DNA of 64,000 nucleotides from Photobacterium profundum SS9 (GCF_000196255.1 NC_006370.1:216187-280186), one strand, 5' to 3'; positions 35,886 to 45,721 are shown, counted from the stretch's first letter. Notes: generated by a model from the sequence alone, not told the origin. Numbers and translations: made by a program.

Positions 35886-38017
35886 GTCAAAATACAGTTA
35901 CATCGTCATCAATTATAAAATCTTCCGATGTTACATCTTTACTTTCCTATTCAGGAAAGCGAAAAGTACCGTTAATTATGCAATCAGAAGTAGCTGAGTG
36001 TGGCTTAGCTTGTTTAGCTATGATCGCATCATTTTATCATTATCATGTTAACTTATCTTTTTTAAGAAAAAAAATCATTATTGATTCAAATGGCATGAGT
36101 TTAAGGCAATTGACTGACGTAGCAAGCGAGCTACATCTTTCATCTCGTGCGTTGAAGTGTCCTCTAGAAGACATTGTCCAACTGAAGTTACCTTGTGTCA
36201 TACATTGGAATATGGAGCATTTTGTCGTTTTAACTGGTGTAACAAAAAAAGCCGTTTACATAAATGATCCAGCATTTGGAAAGCGAAAAATAGGCTTAAA
36301 AGAATTCAGTAATTCTTTTACAGGCATAGCTCTTGAGCTAACACCAACTACAGACTTTAAAAAACAAGATGCTCGTATTGTTATGAGTATTAATCAATTA
36401 TGGGAAAAAATTGTAGGCCTTAAGCGTTCATTGGTGGCCTTATTTATATTATCAGTTGTTATGCAGTGTGCTGCGCTACTGTCTCCGTACTACATGCAAT
36501 GGGTTATTGATAGTGTTTTACTCAGTAACGATACAGCATTGCTTGTAACTTTAGCTGTTGGATTTTCATTATTAATGTTAATTCAAACGGGTATAGAAGC
36601 ATTTCGTAGTTGGCTAGTCCTTCGCTTTACTAGCGCCTTAAATTTACAAATGGGCGCGAATCTTTTTCATCACTTACTCAGACTTCCTATGAGCTATTTT
36701 GAAAAGAGACATATTGGAGATATTACTTCAAAATTTGGGGCTTTATCATCAATACAAAACATTCTAACTACAGGGTTAATTGAAGCATTGATTGATGGGA
36801 TGATGGCTTTAATTATTCTAGTCTTGATGTACATGTATAATACTATGTTAGCTACATTAGTATTAGGAATCGTAGTCGTATCTTTTATTATTCAATTAGC
36901 ATTTTATTATCCAAACAGGCAGGTAACAGAAGAGTCAATTATTGCGGAAGCTAAAGAAGATACGATTTTTCTTGAAACAATCAGATCTATTCAAACTGTG
37001 AAGTTATTTTCACATGAAGCTAGTAGACAGAACTCTTGGTTAAACCGTTATGCTGAAGTAATTAATATAAATATTCGACTAGGTAAATTAAATATTGCGG
37101 AGGATGCTCTAAATAATATCTTATTTGGATTAGAATCAAGTTTGGTTATCTACTTTGGTGCATTAGTTGTTATAGAGGGAAATCTGACGGTCGGTATGTT
37201 ATTGGCATTTATTGCTTATAAAGGACAGTTTACAACAAGTATAACCCGTTTTATTGATAACATACTCTCATTCAAATTGGTTAGCTTACATTTGGAACGT
37301 TTGTCTGATATTGCATTACAAGAAAAAGAACATTTTCAAATGTTAACCACATCACCATTACGAGAGGTTAAAGGAAGTATTCGCTTAGAAAATATTTGTT
37401 TTCGTTATTCTGATAATGCAGAGTGGATTCTTTTTAATATAAGTTTTGAAATTAAAGCTGGCGAATCTATTGCAATCACAGGGCCATCTGGATGCGGGAA
37501 AACGACAGTACTTAAAATAATATTGGGACTACTAAAACCAACGTCTGGACGGATTTATTTGGATGGCATTGAAAGTAGTAGTATCAAATTAAGTGACTAT
37601 AGGCAGTGTTTTGGTGCAGTTATGCAGAATGATATTTTGTTGTCAGGTACTTTGATAGAGAATATTACTTTATTTGATGCTCAATATAATGAAGAATTAC
37701 TCAATGAATGTTGCGAGATGGCATGTATTATCGATGATATCGATGCATTACCTATGGGGTATAATTCTCTAGTTGGTGATATGGGTAATAATTTTTCAGG
37801 GGGGCAGTTACAAAGAATATTTCTAGCCAGGGCATTATATAAAAAACCTAAAATATTATGTTTGGATGAATCGACTAGCCATCTGGATCAAAAAAATGAA
37901 GGATGGATAAATCAAAATATTAGTATGCTATCAATGACAAGAATAGTTATTGCTCATAGAAAAGAAACCATTGAATCTGTTGATAGAGTTCTTAAATTGA
38001 ATGAAATTGGAGTATAA
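35882..38017 (+). CDS. Peptidase C39-containing ABC exporter (bacteriocin/microcin type)
   Basis: A 711-residue half-transporter of the CvaB/LagD kind. The N-terminal C39 peptidase has the catalytic Cys in AECGLACLAMIASFY (about residue 39), His in HWNMEHFVVLTG (about residue 115) and Asp in INDPAFGKRK. A six-span transmembrane domain follows (about residues 165-440). The ATPase has Walker A GPSGCGKTT (about residue 537), signature FSGGQLQR, Walker B ILCLDEST and the switch His IAHRKE. It should cut GG leaders and export the peptide, together with a HlyD adaptor and a TolC channel. It overlaps the adaptor gene by 4 bp. It appears intact. Confidence 0.95.
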   Translation: MSQNTVTSSSIIKSSDVTSLLSYSGKRKVPLIMQSEVAECGLACLAMIASFYHYHVNLSFLRKKIIIDSNGMSLRQLTDVASELHLSSRALKCPLEDIVQLKLPCVIHWNMEHFVVLTGVTKKAVYINDPAFGKRKIGLKEFSNSFTGIALELTPTTDFKKQDARIVMSINQLWEKIVGLKRSLVALFILSVVMQCAALLSPYYMQWVIDSVLLSNDTALLVTLAVGFSLLMLIQTGIEAFRSWLVLRFTSALNLQMGANLFHHLLRLPMSYFEKRHIGDITSKFGALSSIQNILTTGLIEALIDGMMALIILVLMYMYNTMLATLVLGIVVVSFIIQLAFYYPNRQVTEESIIAEAKEDTIFLETIRSIQTVKLFSHEASRQNSWLNRYAEVININIRLGKLNIAEDALNNILFGLESSLVIYFGALVVIEGNLTVGMLLAFIAYKGQFTTSITRFIDNILSFKLVSLHLERLSDIALQEKEHFQMLTTSPLREVKGSIRLENICFRYSDNAEWILFNISFEIKAGESIAITGPSGCGKTTVLKIILGLLKPTSGRIYLDGIESSSIKLSDYRQCFGAVMQNDILLSGTLIENITLFDAQYNEELLNECCEMACIIDDIDALPMGYNSLVGDMGNNFSGGQLQRIFLARALYKKPKILCLDESTSHLDQKNEGWINQNISMLSMTRIVIAHRKETIESVDRVLKLNEIGV

Positions 38018-38063
38018 ATGGAAACTAATATAAGAATAAAATGAGGATGTTAAAAATTAGGCA

Positions 38064-38095
38064 ATAAAAAAGTCTGCAATTTGCAGACCTTTATT
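38064..38095. terminator. Bidirectional terminator between exporter and glpK
   Basis: AGTCTGCAA pairs with TTGCAGACC (on the - strand GGTCTGCAAATTGCAGACTT, then a T run). It serves glpK on the - strand and can also stop the exporter transcript on the + strand. It marks the right edge of the island. Confidence 0.85.
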
Positions 38096-38125
38096 AACGA
38101 GACTTTTAAAGATTAATCAGCGTGA

Positions 38126-39652
38126 TTATTCGTCGTCTTCGTCTTCTTCATCGATAGCCCAACCTTTCGCGCATTCTACTGCACGCTGCCAGCCGCGGTA
38201 GCGACGGTCACGCTTCTTATCATTCGCGCAAGGGATGAATTGACGATCAAGCTTCGCTTTATCTTGAAGTTCATCAATGCTATCCCAGAATCCGATAGCT
38301 AAACCGGCAAGGTAAGCAGCACCCAATGCTGTTACTTCTGTTACGACAGGGCGGAATACTTGCGTATCCAATACATCTGATTGGAATTGCATTAAGAAGT
38401 TATTGGCTACGGCACCGCCATCAACACGCAATGTCGCAAGCTTGATACCAGAATCCGCTTGCATTGCATCAAGAACATCACGGGTTTGGTAAGCCACACT
38501 TTCAAGTGTCGCACGGATGATGTGGTTAGAATTAACACCACGTGTTAAACCAACGATTGCACCACGCGCATACGGGTCCCAATATGGGGCACCAAGACCA
38601 GTAAATGCTGGTACAACGTAGACGCCATTTGAGCTGCCCACTTTCTCTGCAAAGTATTCTGAATCTTTTGCATCACCCAGTAATTTCACTTCATCACGAA
38701 GCCACTGAATGGATGCCCCCCCCATAAATACTGCACCTTCCAGTGCATAAGCAACTTCGCCTTTAGGACCACAAGCAAGTGTTGTTAAAAGGCCATTTTG
38801 AGAAGTGACTTTTTCTTTACCTGTGTTCATCAGTAAGAAACAGCCTGTACCATAGGTGTTCTTCGCTTGACCAGCTTCCACACACATCTGACCGAAAAGT
38901 GCAGCCTGCTGATCACCAGCAATACCACAAATAGGGATACGTGTGCCGCCTTTACCACCAATGTTGGTTTTGCCGTAAACTTCTGATGAAGCTTTTACTT
39001 CTGGCATCATAGATAGTGGAATATCCAGTGCTTTAAGTAACTTCTCGTCCCACTGAAGTGTGTTGATATTAAACAGCATGGTACGTGATGCGTTAGTGTA
39101 ATCAGTAACGAATGTACGTCCCTGAGTCATCTTCCAGATTAGCCACGTATCAACAGTACCGAATAATAGGTTGCCAGCTTCAGCTTCTTCACGAGCACCT
39201 TCAACATTGTCGAGAATCCACTTAACCTTGGTACCAGAGAAATATGGGTCAACCACAAGGCCGGTATTTTCGCGGATGTATTCTTCTAAGCCTTGCGCTT
39301 TTAATTCTTCACAAATGCTAGCGGTACGACGACACTGCCAAACAATCGCATTATAAACGGGCTTACCGGTGTTCTTATCCCAAACAATGGTGGTTTCACG
39401 TTGGTTGGTAATACCAATGCCCGCAATTTCATCAGAGCGGATGCCTGCTTTAGCCAATACTTCTACTAGGGTTGAACTTTGAGTTGCGTAAATCTCTAGT
39501 GGATCATGCTCTACCCAGCCCGCTTTCGGGTAAATTTGAGTAAACTCGCGTTGTGACGAACAAATGATATTCGCATCGTGATCCAGTATGACGGCACGAG
39601 AACTGGTTGTACCTTGATCAAGTGCAACAATATATTTTTGCTCAGTAGTCAT
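38126..39652 (-). CDS. glpK: Glycerol kinase
   Basis: The 508-residue product is a FGGY-family kinase. It has [15 protein letters not shown] at the N-terminus, substrate-contact [10 protein letters not shown], the phosphate-binding [29 protein letters not shown] and [14 protein letters not shown]. It phosphorylates glycerol at the 3-OH. It follows glpF by about 41 bp in one operon. The C-terminus is unusually acidic (DEEDEDDE). Confidence 0.97.
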   Translation of the reverse strand: MTTEQKYIVALDQGTTSSRAVILDHDANIICSSQREFTQIYPKAGWVEHDPLEIYATQSSTLVEVLAKAGIRSDEIAGIGITNQRETTIVWDKNTGKPVYNAIVWQCRRTASICEELKAQGLEEYIRENTGLVVDPYFSGTKVKWILDNVEGAREEAEAGNLLFGTVDTWLIWKMTQGRTFVTDYTNASRTMLFNINTLQWDEKLLKALDIPLSMMPEVKASSEVYGKTNIGGKGGTRIPICGIAGDQQAALFGQMCVEAGQAKNTYGTGCFLLMNTGKEKVTSQNGLLTTLACGPKGEVAYALEGAVFMGGASIQWLRDEVKLLGDAKDSEYFAEKVGSSNGVYVVPAFTGLGAPYWDPYARGAIVGLTRGVNSNHIIRATLESVAYQTRDVLDAMQADSGIKLATLRVDGGAVANNFLMQFQSDVLDTQVFRPVVTEVTALGAAYLAGLAIGFWDSIDELQDKAKLDRQFIPCANDKKRDRRYRGWQRAVECAKGWAIDEEDEDDE

Positions 39653-39693
39653 GATGAATGTCCTTTAGTTCTAATTATAGGGTAGAGAAGTAA

Positions 39694-40548
39694 TTAAGCT
39701 TTTGCCGTATCTTGCTCGTCAGTACCTTCGCACTGGTTTGGAATTGTACATTTGTTGCCTGGTAGGTAAAGTGCGATAGCTTTAGGGTATAGCCATCCGC
39801 CAAATGCAGCCCCACAGATAGGCGCTAAAAGTGGCACAATCATGTAAGGAATATCTTTACCACCAGTCAGAGCCATATCGCCCCATCCAGCTAAGAAAGC
39901 GAAGAATTTAGGTCCGAAATCACGTGCAGGGTTCATTGCGAAACCCGTTAGTGGACCTAAAGAACCACCAATAACGGCAATTAAAATACCGATTAAAAGA
40001 GGACCCATAGCACCACGTGGAGCACCATTTTTTTCGTCGCCAATCGCTAGAATTGCAAACATTAATACTGCTGTAATAACAAATTCAACTGCAAAGGCAC
40101 CACCAAAAGAAAGTGCAGGGTGAGGGTAGGTAGAGAAGATACCTGCAGTGGCAAGGCTAGCTTCAGAGCCTCGTACAATTTGTTGAGCTGCTTCATAGTC
40201 AGTAAATAGGTTGGCGTATAAAGCGTAAATTAATGCCGCTGAACAAAATGCACCGAGCATTTGAGCGACAATATAAGGGGCAACTTTGCGTTTATCAAAG
40301 CCGTGGAATAAGGCTAAGGCAATCGTTACTGCAGGGTTTATGTGTGCACCAGAGACACCAGCGGTACAATAAATTGCAATCGCCACACCTAAGCCCCACA
40401 TGATACTTATTTCCCACTGACCAAATTCAGCGCCAGTCAGTACGAGTGCAGCTACACAGCCCACACCAAAAAAAATCAGTAAGCCGGTACCTATAAACTC
40501 AGCAATACACTCGCCAAGTAACGTGTGTTGTTTCGAGTTAGTCATCAT
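39694..40548 (-). CDS. glpF: Glycerol uptake facilitator (aquaglyceroporin)
   Basis: The 284-residue product has six membrane spans plus two half-helices carrying the NPA boxes, SGAHINPAVTIALAL (about residue 69) and GFAMNPARDFGPK (about residue 204). The Arg after the second NPA and the following Asp are typical of glycerol-conducting GlpF rather than water-only AqpZ. It is upstream of glpK in the same transcript. The ATG-ATG start leaves the first codon uncertain by one residue. Confidence 0.95.
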   Translation of the reverse strand: MMTNSKQHTLLGECIAEFIGTGLLIFFGVGCVAALVLTGAEFGQWEISIMWGLGVAIAIYCTAGVSGAHINPAVTIALALFHGFDKRKVAPYIVAQMLGAFCSAALIYALYANLFTDYEAAQQIVRGSEASLATAGIFSTYPHPALSFGGAFAVEFVITAVLMFAILAIGDEKNGAPRGAMGPLLIGILIAVIGGSLGPLTGFAMNPARDFGPKFFAFLAGWGDMALTGGKDIPYMIVPLLAPICGAAFGGWLYPKAIALYLPGNKCTIPNQCEGTDEQDTAKA

Positions 40549-40800
40549 TCAGTCCTCTTGTTGATAATGGATATGTCGTAGGGGTATTTTTATATTTTTT
40601 ATTCGAGCGTCAATTTACATCACTCGAATATTATTAACATATCTTTGAGTTAAAAATGTGCGTTCGAGCATAGAATTTGTATAATTTCGCTCACAAAGGC
40701 AAGCGTTTGCTTTTTTATGATTGAACGCACATCGTAGAAAAATATGACTCCAGTTTCATTCTGTGAAATGCTGATTTGTAGTTAACATGCTGATATAAAG
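40549..40800 (-). promoter_or_regulatory. glpF promoter region with TCGA-containing inverted repeats
   Basis: GTGCGTTCGAGCATA (about 40655-40669) and TTGAACGCAC (about 40722-40731) are inverted copies of a GTGCGTTC core, and a separate ATTCGAG/CTCGAAT pair lies around 40600-40628. The TGTTCG-like halves resemble GlpR operator half-sites, which would fit glycerol-3-phosphate-controlled expression. This is a resemblance only. Confidence 0.35.
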
Positions 40801-40801
40801 G

Positions 40802-40937
40802 AAAAACCCGACCGTAAGTGAGGTCGGGTGCGCCAAGGTGGCGAATTCTTGGATAACTCCAAGAGAGATACGATCAAGATGAAAATTAGCATGTGAATGC
40901 TGCATGAAAATAGAGTTAGATCGCACTTTTAAGCATT
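40802..40937 (-). ncRNA. Candidate small RNA upstream of glpF
   Basis: On the - strand a TTGGTC (-35, 40967-40972) and TAAATT (-10, 40944-40949) are separated by 17 bp. About 105 bases after the expected start come a CTTGG/CCAAG hairpin (40848-40863) and a GCC/GGC hairpin. A strong intrinsic terminator follows, with CCCGACC paired to GGTCGGG and then TTTTTC (40802-40829). No gene on this strand ends here, so the terminator would otherwise be orphaned. There is no open frame of note. I do not recognise the RNA as a named family. Confidence 0.5.
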
Positions 40938-41213
40938 TACATTAATTTAACGTTGTTTTCTTTTAAGACCAAGAGGTTAGTTGATTTGTATGGCAATCAA
41001 CTTTCGTTTTGGTCCGATGAGTTCAAAATTCTGAAAATATATCACTTATATTCTAGCGTGTTGATTTAATAGTTAGATTACCGATAAAGCTGTCAAACAA
41101 TACTGTGGCTAAGTGTGCTTATTAGGCATTAATCTAAGTTTATTGGATAATCGTAAATAGGCATTACGTTCATAACCGAGTTATATTGCGTAGCGGGCAA
41201 AATAGTTGTCTTG

Positions 41214-41479
41214 TATACCCAAGTTACCTCAAGATGCTCGTTTCAGCGAGAATTGGTTGGGCTCTAGGCAAGGCACTTATTTATAGACCTAGTCGTTCTA
41301 CGTTGAAAATAAGTAACACCGCATAGAGCCCAACAAAACTCGCCCTTCGGGAGTGACTCAGCGTATCTACTTCTGCGTCAAATGTGTTTAAAAGGGAATG
41401 CCATTCCAACACACATTTTCCTTGAATTAAACACGCTGAGATCACTCTGAATCCTGCATCTTGAGGTAGCTTGGGTATA
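41214..41479. repeat. Miniature inverted-repeat element, long form (266 bp)
   Basis: It has the best-preserved termini of the family: TATACCCAAGTTACCTCAAG on the left and the complement of TATACCCAAGCTACCTCAAG on the right. The interior is close to that of the 13632-13897 copy and includes the 94-bp inner module at 41357-41450. It is non-coding. It lies between the candidate small RNA and zapB. Confidence 0.92.
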
Positions 41480-41721
41480 ATATGTACTGGTTGCAAAGGC
41501 TAAAGTGGCGCGAAACCTTTTAAAATAAGAGCTCAGCTCTTTTTATTTGCAAAAATTTCAACAATATTGTGTGAAATTTATCCATTTACCGCTAACAGGT
41601 GGAATAGTGGATGCCAGAGAGCGGCTGCCTCGTTAGAATAGATTTATAAACGAATTTAACCATGCTCGTATTACTCCCTTAACGGTTTAAGAGAGATACG
41701 GGCTTATATCAGGTGAACAAT
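41480..41721. other. zapB upstream region
   Basis: AT-rich sequence between the repeat element and zapB that presumably holds the zapB promoter. I see no gene or strong hairpin. Confidence 0.35.
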
Positions 41722-41964
41722 ATGTCATTAGAAATGCTGGAAAAGCTAGAAGCCAAAGTACAAATGGCTGTTGATACAATTTCGTTGCTTCAGATGGAAA
41801 TTGAAGAATTAAAAGAAACGAACGAAAGTTTAACGGCTGAAGCAAATGAGTTACGCTCAAACCGTGAAACGCTTGCACAAGATAATGATAAATTACAAAA
41901 TGATCATCAAGCGTGGCAAGAACGTGTTCGCACTTTGCTAGGCAAGATGGATCACGTAGAATAA
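41722..41964 (+). CDS. zapB: Cell division protein ZapB
   Basis: The 80-residue product is a single continuous coiled coil with heptad leucines (MLEKLEAKVQMAVDTISLLQ through WQERVRTLLGKM). It matches E. coli ZapB (81 residues) in length and ends. ZapB assembles at the Z-ring with ZapA. The ATG at 41722 with AGGTGA just upstream is chosen over the GTG at 41713, which would overlap the ribosome-binding site. It lies next to glpF and rraA, as in enterics. Confidence 0.94.
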   Translation: MSLEMLEKLEAKVQMAVDTISLLQMEIEELKETNESLTAEANELRSNRETLAQDNDKLQNDHQAWQERVRTLLGKMDHVE

Positions 41965-41966
41965 AA

Positions 41967-41994
41967 AAAACAGAGCCGATGGCTCTGTTTCTTT
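41967..41994 (+). terminator. Terminator downstream of zapB
   Basis: ACAGAGCC pairs with GGCTCTGT around a short GAT loop, with A-rich sequence before and TTTCTTT after. Confidence 0.8.
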
Positions 41995-42025
41995 ATTAGC
42001 ACTGTGGGTTATTACACTGGTTCGA

Positions 42026-42511
42026 TTATTCGATATCGAGTGGTTCTGGCGACAGAATAACCCCTGTGTTGTCAGCGTAAATATGATCTTCTGGTAAAAA
42101 CGTCACGCCACCAAAGTTTACGGCAATATCAACATCGCCTACACCTTGCTGATCCGCTCCTACAGGTATTGACGCTATCGCTTGAATACCAATCTCGAGT
42201 TCATCTAAGTCATCGACATTGCGCACACTACCGTAGACGATTAAACCTTCCCACTCATTCTCTGTTGCCAGCAGAGCAATGTCAGCATCAATGAGCGCTC
42301 GACGTAGTGAGCCGCCACCATCAACAAGCAATACGCGACCGACACCGGGCTGCTGTAATACCGTTCGAAGTAGCGCATTATCTTCGAAACATTTTACCGT
42401 AGTAATTTGTCCACCGAAGGAACTGCGACCACCATAAGAATTGAACATTGGCTCAATAACATCAACCTGATCCAGATAAATGTCACATAGTTCGGACGTG
42501 TTATATTCCAT
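42026..42511 (-). CDS. rraA: Regulator of ribonuclease E activity A
   Basis: The 161-residue product matches RraA in length and sequence, from [20 protein letters not shown] to the C-terminal DNTGVILSP. Central landmarks are [14 protein letters not shown] and [14 protein letters not shown]. RraA forms a trimeric ring that binds RNase E and inhibits it. The protein keeps the fold of a demethylmenaquinone methyltransferase-like family but has no methyltransferase motif. It is downstream of menA on the same strand. Confidence 0.95.
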   Translation of the reverse strand: MEYNTSELCDIYLDQVDVIEPMFNSYGGRSSFGGQITTVKCFEDNALLRTVLQQPGVGRVLLVDGGGSLRRALIDADIALLATENEWEGLIVYGSVRNVDDLDELEIGIQAIASIPVGADQQGVGDVDIAVNFGGVTFLPEDHIYADNTGVILSPEPLDIE

Positions 42512-42656
42512 ACGCTAACTTCTTCTCGTAGTAAAAGAAACGGGTGCTGTCATTTCAATACTTTCAGGTGCTTATCGATAAGCCCTATGCTCGAAAGTAA
42601 TTCGCTTGTTGAAATTATAACTGGCTCGTTAACCGATGCAACTGAGGTTAAACGTT

Positions 42657-43562
42657 TTAAGCCAGTATAACGCCTGCGGCAAATAACAAATTAGTCAGAA
42701 GTGCGCACTTCACCATGGTTGCCATCATAGGACGAAGCGCGGCTCCATCTGTTGATTGAAAAACCTGTTTCCCATGTTGAAATAACAAAGGCGCACTTAA
42801 AATAAATAACCAACCAAACGGTGAGCGAAGTTCTAACCCTGCAAAGAGCGCAAGGCAAACAATACTGCCAGTCAGTAAAAATAGGTGATATTTACGCCCC
42901 CAATCAGGTCCCATGCGTACTGCTAGCGTAAGCTTGCCACAGGCACGGTCATTATCAATGTCACGTAGGTTGTTAATATTTAACACCCCAACAGCAAGTA
43001 AACCACAGGCCGTTGCAGGCAACATGATGATAGAGTCAATTTGCCCGGCTTGCAGATAATAGGTTCCTGCTACGCCAAGCCAACCAAAGAATGTAAGTAC
43101 TGAGATATCGCCCAAACCACGGTAACCATAGGGCTTATTACCCACGGTGTAAGCGATGGAAGCAGCAATAGCCATTACACCTAATAGCATGAAGCCAAAC
43201 ATGTCTTTTAGGTTATTACAGGCGAGAATAATGAGCGTTAAACCACTGGTAACTGTAAGTACAATATTCAATGCCATGGCTTTTTGCATTGCCCCTTTGG
43301 TGACTAATCCTGATTGGATTGCACGTTGTGGGCCAATTCGGTCATCATTATCGGTACCTTTTACCGCATCGCCATAATCATTGGCGAGGTTAGATAAAAT
43401 TTGGAGTAAAAGTGCGGTTAGCAGAGCGAGCCCTGCAATTGAAGCAGAGAAACTTCCTTGCCATCCTGCCACTGCACTGCCGCATACAATTGATGCGATG
43501 GCCAATGGCAAGGTTTTAGGTCTTGCTGCATCGAGCCAAATTGCGAGTGAAGATGATTTCAT
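42657..43562 (-). CDS. menA: 1,4-dihydroxy-2-naphthoate polyprenyltransferase
   Basis: A UbiA-family membrane enzyme of about 301 residues with eight to nine spans. It attaches the polyprenyl tail in menaquinone synthesis. The Asp-rich diphosphate-binding motif NDYGDAVKGTDNDD lies at about residues 62-75 and the second motif NNLRDIDNDRACGK at about 192-205. The N-terminus AIWLDAARPKTLPLA is typical. The ATG at 43562 is preferred. The frame extends upstream only through a TTG within probable promoter sequence. Confidence 0.94.
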   Translation of the reverse strand: MKSSSLAIWLDAARPKTLPLAIASIVCGSAVAGWQGSFSASIAGLALLTALLLQILSNLANDYGDAVKGTDNDDRIGPQRAIQSGLVTKGAMQKAMALNIVLTVTSGLTLIILACNNLKDMFGFMLLGVMAIAASIAYTVGNKPYGYRGLGDISVLTFFGWLGVAGTYYLQAGQIDSIIMLPATACGLLAVGVLNINNLRDIDNDRACGKLTLAVRMGPDWGRKYHLFLLTGSIVCLALFAGLELRSPFGWLFILSAPLLFQHGKQVFQSTDGAALRPMMATMVKCALLTNLLFAAGVILA

Positions 43563-43652
43563 AATCAGTGTGCTTAAAAAAACCGTAGAAAGGGTATTAT
43601 GGCGCAATTATAGCGAGGGGCAAATTTATCCGATCAATGTTTGTTTAAAAAC

Positions 43653-43681
43653 AAAAAAACGGCGCCATATGGCACCGTTTA
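43653..43681 (-). terminator. Terminator downstream of hslU
   Basis: On the - strand AAACGGTGCC pairs with GGCGCCGTTT around AT and is followed by a T run. Confidence 0.88.
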
Positions 43682-43725
43682 ATGCTTTTACAGTAGGTTA
43701 TCTTTCACCTGCTGCTATTTTTCTA

Positions 43726-45057
43726 TTACAGAATGAAGCGACTTAGATCTTCATTTTCGACCAGTTCATCGAGACGCTCATTAACATAAGCTTCATCAAT
43801 GATCAGCAATTCGTCTGATCTATCAGTGGCGTCGAAAGACAGTTCTTCCATTAAACGCTCCATAACAGTATGTAAGCGACGAGCACCGATATTCTCGGTA
43901 CGCTCGTTAACTTGCCATGCCGCATCAGCAATTTTATTGATACCGTCTTCAGAGAAGTCGATATTGACAGACTCTGTTGCCATCAATGCCTTGTACTGTT
44001 CGGTTAGAGAAGCCTTAGGCTCGGTCAGAATACGTTTAAAGTCATGGCTCGTTAGTGCTTCAAGTTCAACTCGAATGGGTAGACGACCTTGCAGTTCAGG
44101 GATTAAATCTGATGGCTTCGACATTTGGAATGCGCCAGAAGCCACAAACAAGATGTGATCCGTTTTCACCATACCGTGCTTCGTTGATACAGTGCTACCT
44201 TCGACTAATGGCAGTAGGTCGCGCTGAACACCTTCGCGTGAAACATCAGGACCTGAAGAGTCACCACGTTTACAAATTTTGTCGATTTCATCAAGGAAAA
44301 CAATGCCATTGTTCTCTACCGAGAAAATTGCCTGTTCTTTTAATTCTTCTTGATTAACCAATTTAGCCGCTTCTTCTTCTGTCGCAGCTTTAATGGCATC
44401 TTTGATTTTCATTTTACGTTTTTTGCTGGTATTACCAGCTAAGTTTTGGAACATTCCTTGAAGCTGGTTTGTCATGTCTTCCATTCCTGGAGGAGCCATG
44501 ATCTCTACACCCATTTGCGGTGCAGCAATATCCATTTCGATTTCTTTATCATCAAGCTTGCCTTCACGTAATTTCTTACGGAATGACTGACGCGTTGAAG
44601 AGTCAGTATCGTTTTCTTCATTCTGCCCCCACTGATCACGAGCGGGTGGTAGCAGGATATCAAGAATGCGGTCTTCAGCTAATTCTTCTGCGCGAAATTG
44701 TACTTTGCTCATCGCTTGTTGATGCGTCATCTTTACAGCAACATCAGTTAAGTCGCGAATGATCGTTTCAACTTCTTTACCTACGTAACCCACCTCGGTG
44801 AATTTCGTGGCTTCAACCTTGATAAAGGGTGCATTCGCTAATTTTGCTAAACGACGAGCAATTTCGGTTTTACCGACACCCGTTGGACCAATCATCAGAA
44901 TGTTTTTAGGTGTAACTTCAACACGCAGCTCTTCTGGAAGTTGCATGCGACGCCAGCGGTTACGTAATGCAATCGCAACAGCACGTTTAGCTTTATCTTG
45001 ACCGATAATATGACGATCAAGCTCATGGACGATTTCGCGTGGGGTCATCTCAGACAT
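43726..45057 (-). CDS. hslU: ATP-dependent protease ATPase subunit HslU
   Basis: The 443-residue product is the AAA+ unfoldase of the HslUV protease. Walker A is [17 protein letters not shown] (about residues 53-69) and Walker B is [11 protein letters not shown] (about residues 249-259). The pore-loop GYVGKEVE segment and the acidic, variable I-domain (about 110-240) are present, and the C-terminus EDLSRFIL docks into HslV. It starts 10 bp after hslV ends and forms the hslVU operon. Confidence 0.97.
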   Translation of the reverse strand: MSEMTPREIVHELDRHIIGQDKAKRAVAIALRNRWRRMQLPEELRVEVTPKNILMIGPTGVGKTEIARRLAKLANAPFIKVEATKFTEVGYVGKEVETIIRDLTDVAVKMTHQQAMSKVQFRAEELAEDRILDILLPPARDQWGQNEENDTDSSTRQSFRKKLREGKLDDKEIEMDIAAPQMGVEIMAPPGMEDMTNQLQGMFQNLAGNTSKKRKMKIKDAIKAATEEEAAKLVNQEELKEQAIFSVENNGIVFLDEIDKICKRGDSSGPDVSREGVQRDLLPLVEGSTVSTKHGMVKTDHILFVASGAFQMSKPSDLIPELQGRLPIRVELEALTSHDFKRILTEPKASLTEQYKALMATESVNIDFSEDGINKIADAAWQVNERTENIGARRLHTVMERLMEELSFDATDRSDELLIIDEAYVNERLDELVENEDLSRFIL

Positions 45058-45067
45058 TGCAACTTCC

Positions 45068-45595
45068 TTACTTAGTTTCTAGCTCTTCAATGGTATGGTT
45101 GTGATTGGTGAATACACAGATATCGCCAGCGATATTCAGTGATTTTTCAGCAATTTCACGCGCACCCAAATCGGTATTTTCTAATAACGCGGTTGCTGCT
45201 GCTTGAGCAAAATTACCGCCAGAACCAATCGCAATTAAATCATTTTCAGGCTGAACCACATCACCGTTACCAGTGATAATTAATGAGCCAGTTTCATCCG
45301 CTACAGCTAAAATAGCTTCCAATTTACGTAGCGCACGATCGGTGCGCCAGTCTTTAGCAAGCTCGACTGCTGATTTTAGCAAGTGACCTTGATGCATTTC
45401 AAGCTTACGCTCAAAACGTTCGAATAGAGTGAAGGCATCAGCGGTGCCGCCTGCAAAACCCGCGAGTACTTTGTTGTTATATAAACGACGTACTTTACGA
45501 GCGTTGCCTTTCATTACTGTGTTGCCAAGAGAGACTTGACCATCACCAGCAATTACGACTTTACCGTTTCGACGTACAGATACGATTGTTGTCAC
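45068..45595 (-). CDS. hslV: ATP-dependent protease peptidase subunit HslV
   Basis: The 175-residue product is a proteasome-beta-like peptidase. After Met removal the catalytic N-terminal Thr is exposed ([20 protein letters not shown]). Other conserved segments are the catalytic-Lys region [11 protein letters not shown] and [17 protein letters not shown]. It forms a double hexamer capped by HslU and degrades misfolded proteins. It is the first gene of hslVU. Upstream of it lies ftsN in the same direction. Confidence 0.97.
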   Translation of the reverse strand: MTTIVSVRRNGKVVIAGDGQVSLGNTVMKGNARKVRRLYNNKVLAGFAGGTADAFTLFERFERKLEMHQGHLLKSAVELAKDWRTDRALRKLEAILAVADETGSLIITGNGDVVQPENDLIAIGSGGNFAQAAATALLENTDLGAREIAEKSLNIAGDICVFTNHNHTIEELETK

Positions 45596-45694
45596 GGTTG
45601 AACCCCTTTGATTCTCTTCGGCTTAATGCCGAGATCGATGTTATTAGTATATCTGGGGGTGGTGTATTTGTTTTTCAAGGTATGCCGAGGTAAC

Positions 45695-45721
45695 AAAAAA
45701 GGATGCCTCGGAATCCTTTTT
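45695..45721 (-). terminator. Terminator downstream of ftsN
   Basis: On the - strand AAAAAGGAT pairs with ATCCTTTTTT around TCCGAGGC. It separates ftsN from hslVU. Confidence 0.82.

Noticed and set aside
41281..41496. 71-codon - strand frame inside the miniature element
   Set aside because: It runs through the inverted-repeat element, is built from its hairpin arms and has no homology or start signal.
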